A stretch of 39,948 nucleotides of DNA from Methylococcales bacterium (GTDB taxonomy: Bacteria > Pseudomonadota > Gammaproteobacteria > Methylococcales > Methylomonadaceae). Every line of letters starts with the position of its first letter. The first letter of the stretch is position 1. The stretch is from contig JAPLRZ010000039.1 of NCBI GenBank assembly GCA_026398895.1, positions 1-39,948 of the forward strand, given 5' to 3'. Below, one piece after another: positions 26,796 to 37,268 of the stretch. Position numbers and translations under genes: made by a program. Under the pieces are notes generated by a model that was not told where the DNA came from, did not search any database, and saw only the letters and a program-made list of their open reading frames with translations.

Positions 26796-28463
26796 GTTAT
26801 CGCAATCTGTGCGACCCGTTGCCAAACAATCTGCTTTTTTCTTAGCCGCATCAGCAGGTGCTGTAGGTGCAGGTGCTACCACAGGTGCTGGAGTTGGCTC
26901 TGGTAGCGCAGGCATAGGCGCAGGTGCTGGAGTTGGTTCTGGTAGCGCAGGCATAGGCGCAGGTGCTGGAGTTGGTTCTGGTAGCGCAGGCATAGGCGCA
27001 GGTACTGGAGTTGGCTCTGGTAGCGCAGGCATAGGCGCAGGTACTGGAGTTGGCTCTGGTAGCGCAGGCATAGGCGCAGGTGCTGGAGTTGGCTCTGGTA
27101 GCGTAGGCGTAAACGTACTCGCAGGCAACGGTGCTGGGTTTTGTGATGCAGGCGTAAACGTACTCGCAGGCAACGGTGCTGAATCTTGCGGTGCAGGCGT
27201 AAACGTACTTGCAGGCAACGGTGCTGAGTCTTGTGATGCAGGTGTAAACGTACTCGTAGGCAATGGTGCTGAATCTTGCGGTGCAGGCGTAAACGTACTC
27301 GCAGGCAATGGTGCTGGGTCTTGTGATGCAGGCGTAAACGTACTTGCAGGCAACGGTGCTGGGTTTTGTGGCGTAGAAATAGGATGGGTTACAGGCAGTG
27401 GCGTGGGAGTCGTTGGAATAGTTGAATCTACTGCTTGCCCTTGATAGGGTGTTGGTGTAACAGGTGCTTCTGATGGCGTTACCTGATTTTTTATGGGCGT
27501 TGCTATTCCTTCTGGCGCAGGTATACCTGTCAATCTTTCTGGTTCTTTAGGTTCTTTTTTGTTAACAAGTGCAGCCGCTGCATTTTGTTCAGCAAGTGCT
27601 TTAGCCAGCTGCTCTTCTTTGGCAACTTGCTCAAGCGTAGGAGCTTGTATTTGTGGTTGAACAACAACGGCGGTTGCAGTGCTTGCTGACGTTGTTATTA
27701 CGTTGACAGGTACAGTCGTCGTGACAGTAACAGGGACTATCGGTGCATCAATAACATTAATGACAGGTCCTGGATTGACTATAGTGTTATTCACTATGGC
27801 AACATTATTCTGAACAATATCGGTTCGACGAATAATACTGGACATTGATATATCTGGACGATGTTTGGACATATCGCGATAAGCCAAATGGCTATTACAT
27901 GATCCCGTCCAAGCATCACTATATATATCGCGATCATAATCGAAGTGTTGAGTATTTAAACCGACATTAGGTCGCCAAACCGCATTTGGCGGCATAGGAG
28001 CCCACGCACTATAACCACCACCTGACCGCCAAAATACCCACGCAGGTGCCCAAGTATGTCCAGGTATCCAAATCCAACCATACCCGTCATCCCTAGCCCA
28101 GCGACCATAATGAAACGGAGCCCAACCCCATGGTTCATTTGCAACCCATAACCAGCCATATTCTTGAGTACGCGCCCAATGTCCATTGGAATAAGGTCGC
28201 CAATTTTTCGGCACACCGCTCGGATACCAAACGCGCCCATAGGTTTGATGATTTATCCAGTTACCATAAGGCTTTAGTTCCTTGTAAAAAAGATTGGCAT
28301 CAACATCGGGTAGAGCCTGAGGCTGAAACTGCGACTGATCTGGAGGTTGGTAATTCATCTGATATGAGGTCGCACGCGGTGTTGAAGACTGACAGCCAAT
28401 AAGAGTGGGTAACAGTAATACGGTCGATAATAATGTTAGGGCAAACCGAAAAGAGACGTTCAT
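26790..28463 (-). CDS. YXWGXW-motif lipoprotein with Pro-rich tandem repeats
   Basis: 557 residues from the ATG at 28463, where the protein begins with a signal peptide ending in the lipobox LIGC (Cys near residue 24). Residues about 60-160 hold aromatic repeats of the DUF6600/YXWGXW type: YGRVWYPSG, YGWLWVANEPWGWAPFHYGRW, YGWIWIPGHTWAPAWVFW. A Val/Thr-rich stretch and an Ala/Glu helix follow. The C-terminal 200 residues are two tandem-repeat blocks, about six units of APLPASTFTPASQDS and about five of LPEPTPVPAPMPA, ending in a short Cys-containing tail. It is probably an envelope lipoprotein whose Pro-rich arm spans the periplasm or binds wall; function unknown. An ATG at 28526 is possible but has no ribosome site and would bury the signal peptide. 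Confidence 0.75.
   Translation of the reverse strand: MNVSFRFALTLLSTVLLLPTLIGCQSSTPRATSYQMNYQPPDQSQFQPQALPDVDANLFYKELKPYGNWINHQTYGRVWYPSGVPKNWRPYSNGHWARTQEYGWLWVANEPWGWAPFHYGRWARDDGYGWIWIPGHTWAPAWVFWRSGGGYSAWAPMPPNAVWRPNVGLNTQHFDYDRDIYSDAWTGSCNSHLAYRDMSKHRPDISMSSIIRRTDIVQNNVAIVNNTIVNPGPVINVIDAPIVPVTVTTTVPVNVITTSASTATAVVVQPQIQAPTLEQVAKEEQLAKALAEQNAAAALVNKKEPKEPERLTGIPAPEGIATPIKNQVTPSEAPVTPTPYQGQAVDSTIPTTPTPLPVTHPISTPQNPAPLPASTFTPASQDPAPLPASTFTPAPQDSAPLPTSTFTPASQDSAPLPASTFTPAPQDSAPLPASTFTPASQNPAPLPASTFTPTLPEPTPAPAPMPALPEPTPVPAPMPALPEPTPVPAPMPALPEPTPAPAPMPALPEPTPAPAPMPALPEPTPAPVVAPAPTAPADAAKKKADCLATGRTDCDNP
26891..27106. repeat. 39-bp coding tandem repeat
   Basis: Five full units start at 26891, 26930, 26969, 27008 and 27047, plus a partial unit, each GAGTTGG(C/T)TCTGGTAGCGCA... 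. On the minus strand they encode LPEPTP(V/A)PAPMPA. Units differ at one or two bases, so the array is probably length-variable. Confidence 0.9.
27107..27376. repeat. 45-bp coding tandem repeat
   Basis: Six units of 45 bases, each containing GTAAACGTACT and GGTGCTG, encode APLPASTFTPA(S/P)Q(D/N)(S/P) on the minus strand. Differences alternate between units (GATGCAG versus GGTGCAG), suggesting growth by two-unit steps. Confidence 0.9.
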
Positions 28464-28651
28464 GAGTAATGACCTTGAGAAATTGACGAGTGAACTTTGT
28501 TGTGGCTTCATTTGCTGGCAACTCATGGTAGCAAAGCCAAACTAAACAGAAGATGAATGTCGAGTTAATCAGTTAAAGTCATACCAGTTTGTAGAAAACC
28601 CAACCAAAGTACGCTTTGAAGAAAAGTTAGGGTTAAGCAGCGCACATTACA

Positions 28652-29782
28652 TTAGTGGTGCAAAGGCTTTTTATGGGTATGTATAGACATTAAAATACCA
28701 AAACCTGATAGCAGTGTGACAATGGATGTACCTCCGTAGCTGATTAACGGTAGCGGAACACCAACCACGGGCAGAACACCGATAACCATGCCGATATTCA
28801 CAAAGACGTAGACAAAAAAAGTGAATGCTAAGCTACTGGCTAATAGGCGGCAGTAGGTGTCGCGGGTTTGTGAGGCGATATATAAACAGCGGCTGATGAT
28901 GAGTAGGTATAAGAGCAGTAAGCCTATGCAGCCAAATAAGCCAAATTCTTCGGCAAAAACGGCAAATATAAAGTCGGTAGAGCTTTCAGGCAAAAAATCA
29001 AGTTCAGATTGGGTGCTACCTAGCCAGCCTTTACCATGAATACCCCCTGATCCAATGGCAATTTTCGATTGAATAATATGATAACCACGTCCTAAAGGAT
29101 CCGCTTCAGGATTGAGAAAGGTGCGAACACGGGCGCGTTGGTAGTCGTGCATAAAATGCCAGAGTACAGGGGTTAATGCCGCTAAACTTGCCAGAATGCC
29201 TGTCATAAACCACCAAGATAAGCCAGCAAAAAATAATACCCCCGCGCCAGAGCTGGCAACCAAAATGGCAGTGCCTAAGTCAGGTTGTTTGGCAATCAAG
29301 AGGGTAGGCACAAGTATTAGAATACTGGCTATCAATAATTGTTTGGGTCTAGGTGGTAATGGATGTCCTGATAAATACCACGCGATTGTCATGGGTGTGG
29401 TAATTTTAATCATTTCTGAGGGTTGAAAACGAAAAAATCCTAAATTTAACCAGCGTTGCGCTCCTAGGGCTGTTTGCCCCATGAGTAATACCGCTAAAAG
29501 CAGGAACAGTCCAATGCCAAAAAGTAACACGGAGTAGCGTTTAAACTGATAGGGATCTATGTGAGCAAGGATAATCATAAAAACAAAGGCGAGAATAATC
29601 CGCGCACCCTGTCGGTTAAGTACCCCCATGTCTTGACTGCCCGCGCTGTACAGAATAACAAAGCTAAGCAAGGAAGCAAGCGATAAGCAGATAAACAACG
29701 GGATGTCTACATGGAGTTTTCGCAGTAATGTACCAATGAATGAGGGCGGTTCAAATTGGTCGTGATGGGTTTCAATTTTCAT
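28652..29782 (-). CDS. rodA: Peptidoglycan polymerase RodA (SEDS family)
   Basis: 376-residue integral membrane glycosyltransferase of the elongation machinery. It has about ten hydrophobic segments. The SEDS signatures WLNLGFFRFQPSEMIKI, LVPTLLIAKQPDLGTAI, IAIGSGGIHGKGWLGSTQSELDFLPESSTDFIFAVFAEEFG and the C-terminal GVPLPLISYGGTSIV are all present. The catalytic Asp of the family lies in the QPDLGTA-to-STDF region. It overlaps mrdA by 11 bases; PBP2 and RodA work as one enzyme pair, so coupling makes sense. Confidence 0.96.
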   Translation of the reverse strand: MKIETHHDQFEPPSFIGTLLRKLHVDIPLFICLSLASLLSFVILYSAGSQDMGVLNRQGARIILAFVFMIILAHIDPYQFKRYSVLLFGIGLFLLLAVLLMGQTALGAQRWLNLGFFRFQPSEMIKITTPMTIAWYLSGHPLPPRPKQLLIASILILVPTLLIAKQPDLGTAILVASSGAGVLFFAGLSWWFMTGILASLAALTPVLWHFMHDYQRARVRTFLNPEADPLGRGYHIIQSKIAIGSGGIHGKGWLGSTQSELDFLPESSTDFIFAVFAEEFGLFGCIGLLLLYLLIISRCLYIASQTRDTYCRLLASSLAFTFFVYVFVNIGMVIGVLPVVGVPLPLISYGGTSIVTLLSGFGILMSIHTHKKPLHH

Positions 29783-31616
29783 TATTGTCTTTTAAGTATT
29801 GCTTAATAACTTTGGCTGCAATGGGTGCGGCGATTGATCCACCGTGACCACCATTTTCAGCAATTACCGCAATGGCAATTTTGGGGTTATCAGCGGGGGC
29901 AAAGGCAATAAATAAAGCATGATCACGGTATTTAAATGCAATCTTATTTTCGTCGTATTTAGCATTTTGTTTAATACCTCGCACTTGGGCGGTGCCTGTT
30001 TTGCCTGCTATTTGATAGTTAAAGTTTTTTTTAAGATCGTAAGCAGTACCGTGTTCGTTGTGTACCACATTGACCATCGCCTCAATAATGCTATTCACAT
30101 TTTTTGTCTTAAGCGGAATGATTTCTTTGTGTGGGTCACGACTCGGCAGTGTGCTGGTTGCTGAAACCATCTTGTCTACTAGAAAAGGATTCACTATTTC
30201 ACCTCGGTTTGCCAGTGTTGCGGTGGCTCTAGCAAGCTGTAGCGGAGTGACTTGATTTAAACCTTGACCTATACCTGTAATCAAGGTTTCTCCTGGATAC
30301 CACGATTGTTTTTTTTGTTCTAGTTTCCATTCTGGTGAAGGCAGTAGACCTGTTTTTTCACCGACTAAATCAATACCTGTTTTTTCACCAAAACCAAATT
30401 TTTGTAAAAAGCTATGCATATTATCGATGCCAAGCATATTGGATAACTGGTAAAAATATACATCACACGATTCCATGATGGCTTTGTTTACACTCACCCA
30501 TTCATGCCCCGTTTTTTTCCAGCAACGGTATTGATGTTCGACATTGGGTAACTGAAAATAACCTTTGCAAAATAAATGCTGTGAGGCGGTAATAGCGTTG
30601 TGTTCTAATCCTGCGAGGGCAACAAATGGTTTAATCGTCGAACCAGGTGGATACAGTCCACGCAAAGCACGATTAAATAGCGGTTGATCTTCGGAGGTTT
30701 GCAGGGCTTGGTACGCGTCATTAGCAATACCCGCCACGAAAGGATTAGGATCAAAACTAGGGCGGCTGGCAAAAACCAATACACCGCCTGTTTTAATGTC
30801 AATGGCAACTACTGCTCCATTAAAAGAGTCTAGCGCGTCGTAAGCGGTTTTTTGTAAATCCATGTCTAAGGTGAGATAGAGATTTGCACCTTGCACGGCA
30901 TCGGTTTCATTTAAAGTGTTTAAAGGACGGGCTTGGACATTAGTTTCTATTTCTGCATTACCTGTTTTACCGTGTAATTCAGTTTCGTAAGAGCTTTCTA
31001 TGCCTAATTTACCGACGTGGGTTGAGCCTTGATATTCTGCCGATGGCAATGTTTTGATTTCTGCTTCATTAATTCGTCCGACATAACCGACTACATGAGC
31101 GGCTAATTCACCGTAAGGATAGTGCCGAACTAATCGTTGACGAATATCCACACCTGGAAAAAAAGGTCTTTGGACAGCAAATTTGGCAATTTCTTCATCA
31201 GTCATACTTAACAACAACGGGGTACTGGTGAAGCGTTTTTGGCGTTTGCGTTGTTTTTGATAAAGATCGATTTTTTCCTCAGAGATAGCCAGTAATTGTT
31301 GTAGCCGTGCTAAGGTATCATCGATGTCTGTGGTTTTTTCAGGAATGATTTCTAAGCTGTAAGACGGTGTGTTTTCAGCAAGAATATTGCCGTGACGGTC
31401 ATAAATCATACCGCGTGTGGGTACGATGGGAGAAATTTTAATGCTATTATCTTTTGCCAGCGACGCATAATGTTCATGCCCCGTCACTTGTAAATGAATC
31501 AAGCGAATAACCAGCCCTGAGGTTAATAACAAAATAGCAATAAACGCAGCAACAATTCGATTAAGAAATAAATTATTCTCTAGCTGATTGTCCTTGAAAG
31601 AGTAGAAACCTGACAT
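29772..31616 (-). CDS. mrdA: Penicillin-binding protein 2 (elongation transpeptidase)
   Basis: 614 residues, close to E. coli PBP2 (633). A single N-terminal membrane helix is followed by the pedestal domain (TRGMIYDRHGNILAENTPSY) and the transpeptidase domain. The active-site motif is PPGSTIKPF (SxxK), the second motif SCDVYFYQLS (SxD, as is usual in PBP2), and the third GKTGTAQV (KTG). It cross-links lateral-wall peptidoglycan made by RodA. Its place after mreBCD is the standard gammaproteobacterial order. Confidence 0.97.
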   Translation of the reverse strand: MSGFYSFKDNQLENNLFLNRIVAAFIAILLLTSGLVIRLIHLQVTGHEHYASLAKDNSIKISPIVPTRGMIYDRHGNILAENTPSYSLEIIPEKTTDIDDTLARLQQLLAISEEKIDLYQKQRKRQKRFTSTPLLLSMTDEEIAKFAVQRPFFPGVDIRQRLVRHYPYGELAAHVVGYVGRINEAEIKTLPSAEYQGSTHVGKLGIESSYETELHGKTGNAEIETNVQARPLNTLNETDAVQGANLYLTLDMDLQKTAYDALDSFNGAVVAIDIKTGGVLVFASRPSFDPNPFVAGIANDAYQALQTSEDQPLFNRALRGLYPPGSTIKPFVALAGLEHNAITASQHLFCKGYFQLPNVEHQYRCWKKTGHEWVSVNKAIMESCDVYFYQLSNMLGIDNMHSFLQKFGFGEKTGIDLVGEKTGLLPSPEWKLEQKKQSWYPGETLITGIGQGLNQVTPLQLARATATLANRGEIVNPFLVDKMVSATSTLPSRDPHKEIIPLKTKNVNSIIEAMVNVVHNEHGTAYDLKKNFNYQIAGKTGTAQVRGIKQNAKYDENKIAFKYRDHALFIAFAPADNPKIAIAVIAENGGHGGSIAAPIAAKVIKQYLKDNNEN

Positions 31617-31668
31617 AGTTAAGACTCAAAATTCAAGCGACAAAATACTAGATGCGAGCTTGTTATTA

Positions 31669-32163
31669 TCATCGGTGTTCTATGTCAGTCTGCTTTGATA
31701 AATGAAAACAACGCAATAAGACACAAAGCAATGGCCAGCAAATCGTACCCGCCAGCACAGGTAGCCAGAAATCGGCATTGAGTTCCGCTGGATTTCGCAG
31801 ATTTTTTATGAAGAAAAACAGTAATTGCGATAGCAGTAAACCACAGAAAACAAAAAATCCTTGTTGCACAAACGAGTATTGACGCAAGCGTTTATGTAGT
31901 TTTAAACAGGCATAGATGACCAATGAGTAGGCTAGGGCGTGTTGACCAAATAACTGCCCAGTTAATACATCAGTGAGCAAACCGACAGCCCACGCGTGGA
32001 AAATACCCACTCGCTCAGGCAAGGCAATCGACCAATAGATTAAAGTCAGTAATACCCAATCTGGATTAAATAATTCCCAAGAGCTAGACCACGGTGCAAT
32101 TCTTAAGCACATTGCCACAATGACAGTTAATGTAACCTGACAAAACCAAATCGTTTTATTCAT
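31669..32163 (-). CDS. mreD: Rod shape-determining protein MreD
   Basis: 164-residue inner-membrane protein with about five hydrophobic helices and conserved PDWVLLTLIYWSIALPERVGI and GLLTDVLTGQLFGQHALAY. It links MreC to the elongasome. The ATG overlaps the mreC stop region by 8 bases. Confidence 0.93.
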   Translation of the reverse strand: MNKTIWFCQVTLTVIVAMCLRIAPWSSSWELFNPDWVLLTLIYWSIALPERVGIFHAWAVGLLTDVLTGQLFGQHALAYSLVIYACLKLHKRLRQYSFVQQGFFVFCGLLLSQLLFFFIKNLRNPAELNADFWLPVLAGTICWPLLCVLLRCFHLSKQTDIEHR

Positions 32164-33055
32164 TAGCAGGGGCGAGGGTATTGTTGCTTGTTGTTGGTTC
32201 AGTGTTATTAGGCTTAGAGATGAGTGGTACAGGCGTTGAGTTGCTCCAAATAATCATTAATTCTCTGTTACGGTCTAACAGCGATTTAGGCGTGGCAGTG
32301 ATGCCCGCAGAAAGTTTGTTAGGCTCAGTGGTAAATTCATCGACCACACCGACGGGATAACCTTGTGGAAATGTACCGCCTAAACCTGAGGTAATCAGCA
32401 AATCACCTGGGCGCACATCCGCATTACTGGGCAAAAATGGTAGATTAAGTTGATTCAATTGACCGCTACCTACCGCAATCGTCAGTAAACCATTCCGATT
32501 AATTTGTACAGGAATAGCATGATTAGGATCAGTAATTAACATAATTTCTGAGGTAAGCGGCAACGCACGAAATACTTGCCCTACCACGCCATTGGCATCC
32601 AGCACAGGTTGATGTGGATGAACACCAAAATGCGTTCCCTTATTGACTACGAGGATATGCTCGTAAGGTACGGTATTAATCGATAATAATTCAGCGATTA
32701 ATACTTGCTCGCCCAGCTTAAAGGAATTTTCCAATAGTGCGCGTAGACGCACATTTTCTTTTTCCAGTGCTTCAAGTTTAAGTAACTGTGTCTGACGGAT
32801 AAGTTGCTCATCACGCAAATCAGAATTCTCTTTAATCAACGTAGCATAAGAACCGAGCGACTCAGACGCTCGGTTGACCAGTGAACTAGGTAAATCGACC
32901 GCGTATTTTAGAGGATCAACAACATAAGACAATGACAGTCGCAAAGCATTCAATTGAGAACCTCTATATTCAGTCACCAGCAGAGCAATGGAAGAAATAA
33001 CTGCCACAAATAGGCGGGTACTAATTGATGGTCCAGTGGCAAATATGAGTTTTAT
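32156..33055 (-). CDS. mreC: Rod shape-determining protein MreC (apparent AUA start)
   Basis: 299 residues when read from the ATA at 33055: one N-terminal membrane helix, a coiled coil (about residues 75-110, LIRQTQLLKLEALEKENVRL) and the beta-rich periplasmic MreC domain (VDEFTTEP, DLLITSGLGGTFPQGYPVGV). MreC activates PBP2-RodA. The first canonical start is a GTG at 33007, but this has no ribosome site and would cut into the membrane helix. The 16 codons before it encode KLIFATGPSISTRLF, matching the conserved MreC start (MKLIFxxGPS). An in-frame TAA lies just upstream, and CGAGG sits 7 bases before ATA-AAA-CTC. Either AUA is used or a base has changed from ATG. Confidence 0.88.
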   Translation of the reverse strand: MKLIFATGPSISTRLFVAVISSIALLVTEYRGSQLNALRLSLSYVVDPLKYAVDLPSSLVNRASESLGSYATLIKENSDLRDEQLIRQTQLLKLEALEKENVRLRALLENSFKLGEQVLIAELLSINTVPYEHILVVNKGTHFGVHPHQPVLDANGVVGQVFRALPLTSEIMLITDPNHAIPVQINRNGLLTIAVGSGQLNQLNLPFLPSNADVRPGDLLITSGLGGTFPQGYPVGVVDEFTTEPNKLSAGITATPKSLLDRNRELMIIWSNSTPVPLISKPNNTEPTTSNNTLAPANE

Positions 33056-33142
33056 AGCGAAACCTCGTATTAGTTAAAAGCACTACGGTTGGATGAATTT
33101 TTTATCGTAGCAAAAAAAAACAATTTAATTTAAGAAAGGGAA

Positions 33143-34219
<1,077 letters not shown>

Positions 34220-34383
34220 CTACTTTATCAATCAAGCGGGTATTAGAGCAAGATATAAAGTATCATATTTGTAGTAATGACGTTTACAGCGCGTTAAAAA
34301 ATGTCGTTCATGGTGAATCGATTGCATTAAGCCCGCCGTAAGTCATAAAAATAACGTCTGAATTTTAAGTGAGGAATCAACAA

Positions 34384-35817
34384 ATGGCGCAATGGGAAAC
34401 CGTTATCGGATTGGAAATTCATACCCAACTGTCCACACAATCAAAAATTTTTTCTGGCGCGTCTACTGCCTACGGTGCAGAACCTAATACCCAAGCGTGT
34501 GCGGTTGATTTAGGTTTGCCAGGTGTATTGCCTGTACTTAATGAAGATGCAGTACACAAAGCCGTCATTTTTGGCATGGCGATTGAAGCACATATTGCAC
34601 CGTATTCTGTCTTTGCCCGAAAAAATTATTTTTACCCTGATTTACCCAAAGGCTATCAAATCAGCCAAATGGATTTGCCCATTGTCGGCATTGGCTATTT
34701 AGACATTGAAGTAGAGGGTGAAATCAAACGCGTCGGCATTACTCGCGCTCATTTAGAAGAAGATGCGGGTAAATCATTGCATGAAAGTTTCCACGGCTTA
34801 AGCGGTATCGACTTAAACCGTGCGGGTACGCCGTTATTGGAAATCGTCTCTGAACCCGATTTACGTTCCGCCAAAGAAGCAGTTGCCTATATGCGCACAC
34901 TGCATGAGTTGGTTCGTTATCTAGGTATCTGTGACGGTAATATGCAGGAAGGTTCATTTCGCTGTGATGCCAACGTATCAGTACGTCCTAAAGGACAGCA
35001 AGAATTTGGTACTCGTGCGGAAATCAAAAATATCAACTCGTTTAAATTTGTCGAAAAAGCCATTAACCACGAAATAGAACGGCAAATTGCGTTGATAGAA
35101 AACGGTGGTACGGTCGTCCAAGAAACGCGACTATACGATTCAGTCAAAGACGAAACTCGTTCCATGCGTAGCAAAGAAGAGGCTAACGACTACCGTTATT
35201 TTCCTGACCCTGATTTATTGCCTGTTCATATCAGCGAAGAATTTAAAGCCAAAATCAAAGCCGAATTACCCGAATTGCCGCAAGCCAAAAAACAACGTTT
35301 TAAAACTGATTATGCGTTGGATGATGAAAACGCGGGTATTCTTACTTCATCCATCGCATTGGCTAATTATTTTGAAGCTGTTGTCAAACTGTCACGTTGT
35401 GAAGCTAAGCTGTGTGCTAATTGGATTACAGGTGATTTGTCCGCCGCTCTCAATAAAGCAAATTTAGACATTAACGATTCACCCGTTAGCGTTGAACGTC
35501 TGGCTGGCTTATTAGCACGACTCGCCGACAACACTATTTCGGGTAAAATCGCCAAGCAAGTATTTGAAGAACTCTGGCAAAGCACCGCCACTGCCGATGA
35601 AATTATTGAAGCCAAAGGCTTAAAACAAATCACCGACACAGGTGCGATTGAAGCCATTATCGACGGCATTATTGCCGCTAATGAAAAACAAGTTGAACAA
35701 TACCGTAGCGGCAATGAAAAAGTATTCGCGTTTTTTGTCGGGCAGGTGATGAAAGCCATGCAGGGCAAAGCCAATCCTGCCGAAGTGAATAAAATACTGA
35801 AAGCGAAGTTATCGTAA
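34384..35817 (+). CDS. gatB: Asp-tRNA(Asn)/Glu-tRNA(Gln) amidotransferase subunit B
   Basis: 477-residue kinase subunit of the GatCAB amidotransferase that corrects mischarged Glu-tRNA(Gln) or Asp-tRNA(Asn). The opening [22 protein letters not shown] is diagnostic, with [37 protein letters not shown] and NVSVRPKGQ in the catalytic body, and a YqeY-like C-terminal tail domain (NKILKAKL). The ATG at 34384 has GAGGA 9 bases upstream and is preferred to the GTG at 34369. The gatC and gatA genes that usually precede it are absent from this window; mreB lies immediately upstream, divergent. Confidence 0.97.
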   Translation: MAQWETVIGLEIHTQLSTQSKIFSGASTAYGAEPNTQACAVDLGLPGVLPVLNEDAVHKAVIFGMAIEAHIAPYSVFARKNYFYPDLPKGYQISQMDLPIVGIGYLDIEVEGEIKRVGITRAHLEEDAGKSLHESFHGLSGIDLNRAGTPLLEIVSEPDLRSAKEAVAYMRTLHELVRYLGICDGNMQEGSFRCDANVSVRPKGQQEFGTRAEIKNINSFKFVEKAINHEIERQIALIENGGTVVQETRLYDSVKDETRSMRSKEEANDYRYFPDPDLLPVHISEEFKAKIKAELPELPQAKKQRFKTDYALDDENAGILTSSIALANYFEAVVKLSRCEAKLCANWITGDLSAALNKANLDINDSPVSVERLAGLLARLADNTISGKIAKQVFEELWQSTATADEIIEAKGLKQITDTGAIEAIIDGIIAANEKQVEQYRSGNEKVFAFFVGQVMKAMQGKANPAEVNKILKAKLS

Positions 35818-35831
35818 GACATATAGTAAAT

Positions 35832-35858
35832 GTTGGGTTACGCTACTGCTAACCCAAC
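35832..35858. repeat. GTTGGGTT-type palindromic repeat after gatB
   Basis: Perfect 9-bp arms GTTGGGTTA (35832-35840) and TAACCCAAC (35850-35858). It shares its core with the repeat at 396-424 and lies between gatB and regB, where it could fold in the transcript. Confidence 0.6.
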
Positions 35859-35897
35859 CTTGTATCTGCATTCTACCCTCATCACACCAGCCTAGCC

Positions 35898-37268
35898 ATG
35901 CTCTCAAACGTCACCCCCATTCCAAAATCAGAAGTTTCTACCCGACAAAATCTGCGCTGGCTGTTTATTCTCAGAAATATGATGGTGCTTAGTGAATCCA
36001 TTCTGATTTTTATATCGGTGTATATGCTCAATATTCACTTGCCAGAACAACAGCTCTGGCTAGTGATTACGGCAATTTTTTCAGTCAACATCTACACTTC
36101 AATGCGTTTGGATGCGCAAGAAGCAGTGACGCAACTAGAAATTTTCTTGCAACTTAGCTTAGATGTCTTGGGTATTGCGGGTTTGCTGTATTTTACAGGT
36201 GGCGCGTCCAATCCGATTATTTGGGTATTTTTGTTACCCGTCATTATTACTGCCATCATGTTGCCTCAGTCGTATGCGTGGTATATGGTCATTTTTACGA
36301 CTAGCATATACACCGCATTAGTTGCCTATAATGTGCCGTTGCCGTCCATAGAACCACACGCACCCAGCCCAGAAATAGATCATTCAGGGATGAGTAGTTA
36401 TCAACTACTGCAACAGGCGCATATTCTCAGTGACAAGCATTATTTTAATTTGCATATGTTTGGTATGTGGTTTGGCTTTGTATTTAGCGCGGGATTAGTG
36501 GCGTTTTTTGTGGTGGCACTGGCTAAGGCATTGAAAATTCAAGAGCGTAATTTAGCCGAAGCCCGCGAAAGCGCGTTAAGAGATGAGCGCGTGGTTGCAT
36601 TAGGGACATTAGCTGCCAGTGCCGCACACGATATGGGTACGCCTTTGGGTATTATTGCCATTGTTGCCCACGAACTTGAACGAGAATACCCTGAACATCG
36701 TTATCCAGATTTATATCAAAAAGCAATTATCATGCAGCAGCAAATTAACCGCTGTAAAGAGACGCTATCTGTGATGTCCGCTTCGGCAGGTGAAATGCGT
36801 GCAGAATCAGGTAGCAGTATGTTATTGACTGATTATATTGATAATGTGGTTATGCAGTGGCGCACACATCAGCCGTCGGCAAAACTAAATTTTTTTATCG
36901 ATCCTACTGTAGCCCTTGATGCAAAAATTATTGCTGAACGGACGCTCACTCATTCTATTATCAATATTTTAAATAACGCTGCTGAAGCCACTCAGCCTGA
37001 ATTGGGCATCGAATTTCACGCCAACTGGGATGAACACCAAGCCATCCTTAAAATACGCGATTTTGGTTCAGGTTTACCGCCAGAATTGCTTGAATTTGTA
37101 GGTAAGCAACCTGTGGTCAGTAAAAAACGGGGCTTAGGCGTAGGTTTATTTTTAACCTACTCCACCATCAGCCGTTTAGGCGGTAAAATTAACCTTTACA
37201 ACATGGACACAGGTGGAGCTTGTGTCGAAATTACCCTTCCTCTTTTAATCATAGAAGCCCCATTATGA
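35898..37268 (+). CDS. regB: RegB/PrrB-type redox sensor histidine kinase
   Basis: 456 residues. Six hydrophobic segments in the first 220 residues carry the quinone-site heptapeptide GGASNPI (101-107; GGxxNPF in classical RegB). The H-box is AHDMGTPL with H244 as phospho-acceptor (AHELGTPL in most homologues). INRCKETL holds Cys286, a candidate for the redox-sensing cysteine. The ATPase part has NILNNAAEAT (N box), IRDFGSGLPPE and GLGVGLFLTYSTISRLGG. RegB senses the ubiquinone pool and phosphorylates RegA. Its stop overlaps the regA start as ATGA. Confidence 0.92.
   Translation: MLSNVTPIPKSEVSTRQNLRWLFILRNMMVLSESILIFISVYMLNIHLPEQQLWLVITAIFSVNIYTSMRLDAQEAVTQLEIFLQLSLDVLGIAGLLYFTGGASNPIIWVFLLPVIITAIMLPQSYAWYMVIFTTSIYTALVAYNVPLPSIEPHAPSPEIDHSGMSSYQLLQQAHILSDKHYFNLHMFGMWFGFVFSAGLVAFFVVALAKALKIQERNLAEARESALRDERVVALGTLAASAAHDMGTPLGIIAIVAHELEREYPEHRYPDLYQKAIIMQQQINRCKETLSVMSASAGEMRAESGSSMLLTDYIDNVVMQWRTHQPSAKLNFFIDPTVALDAKIIAERTLTHSIINILNNAAEATQPELGIEFHANWDEHQAILKIRDFGSGLPPELLEFVGKQPVVSKKRGLGVGLFLTYSTISRLGGKINLYNMDTGGACVEITLPLLIIEAPL

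Noticed and set aside
26891..27376. Regularly spaced repeats that could suggest a CRISPR array
   Set aside because: The units are head-to-tail with no unique spacers, stay in frame and encode Pro-rich peptide repeats.
26809..27444. Plus-strand frame of 211 residues, Gly/Ala/Val-rich and repetitive
   Set aside because: It is the mirror of the Pro-rich tandem repeats of the minus-strand lipoprotein; the signal peptide, lipobox and YXWGXW motifs all support the minus strand.
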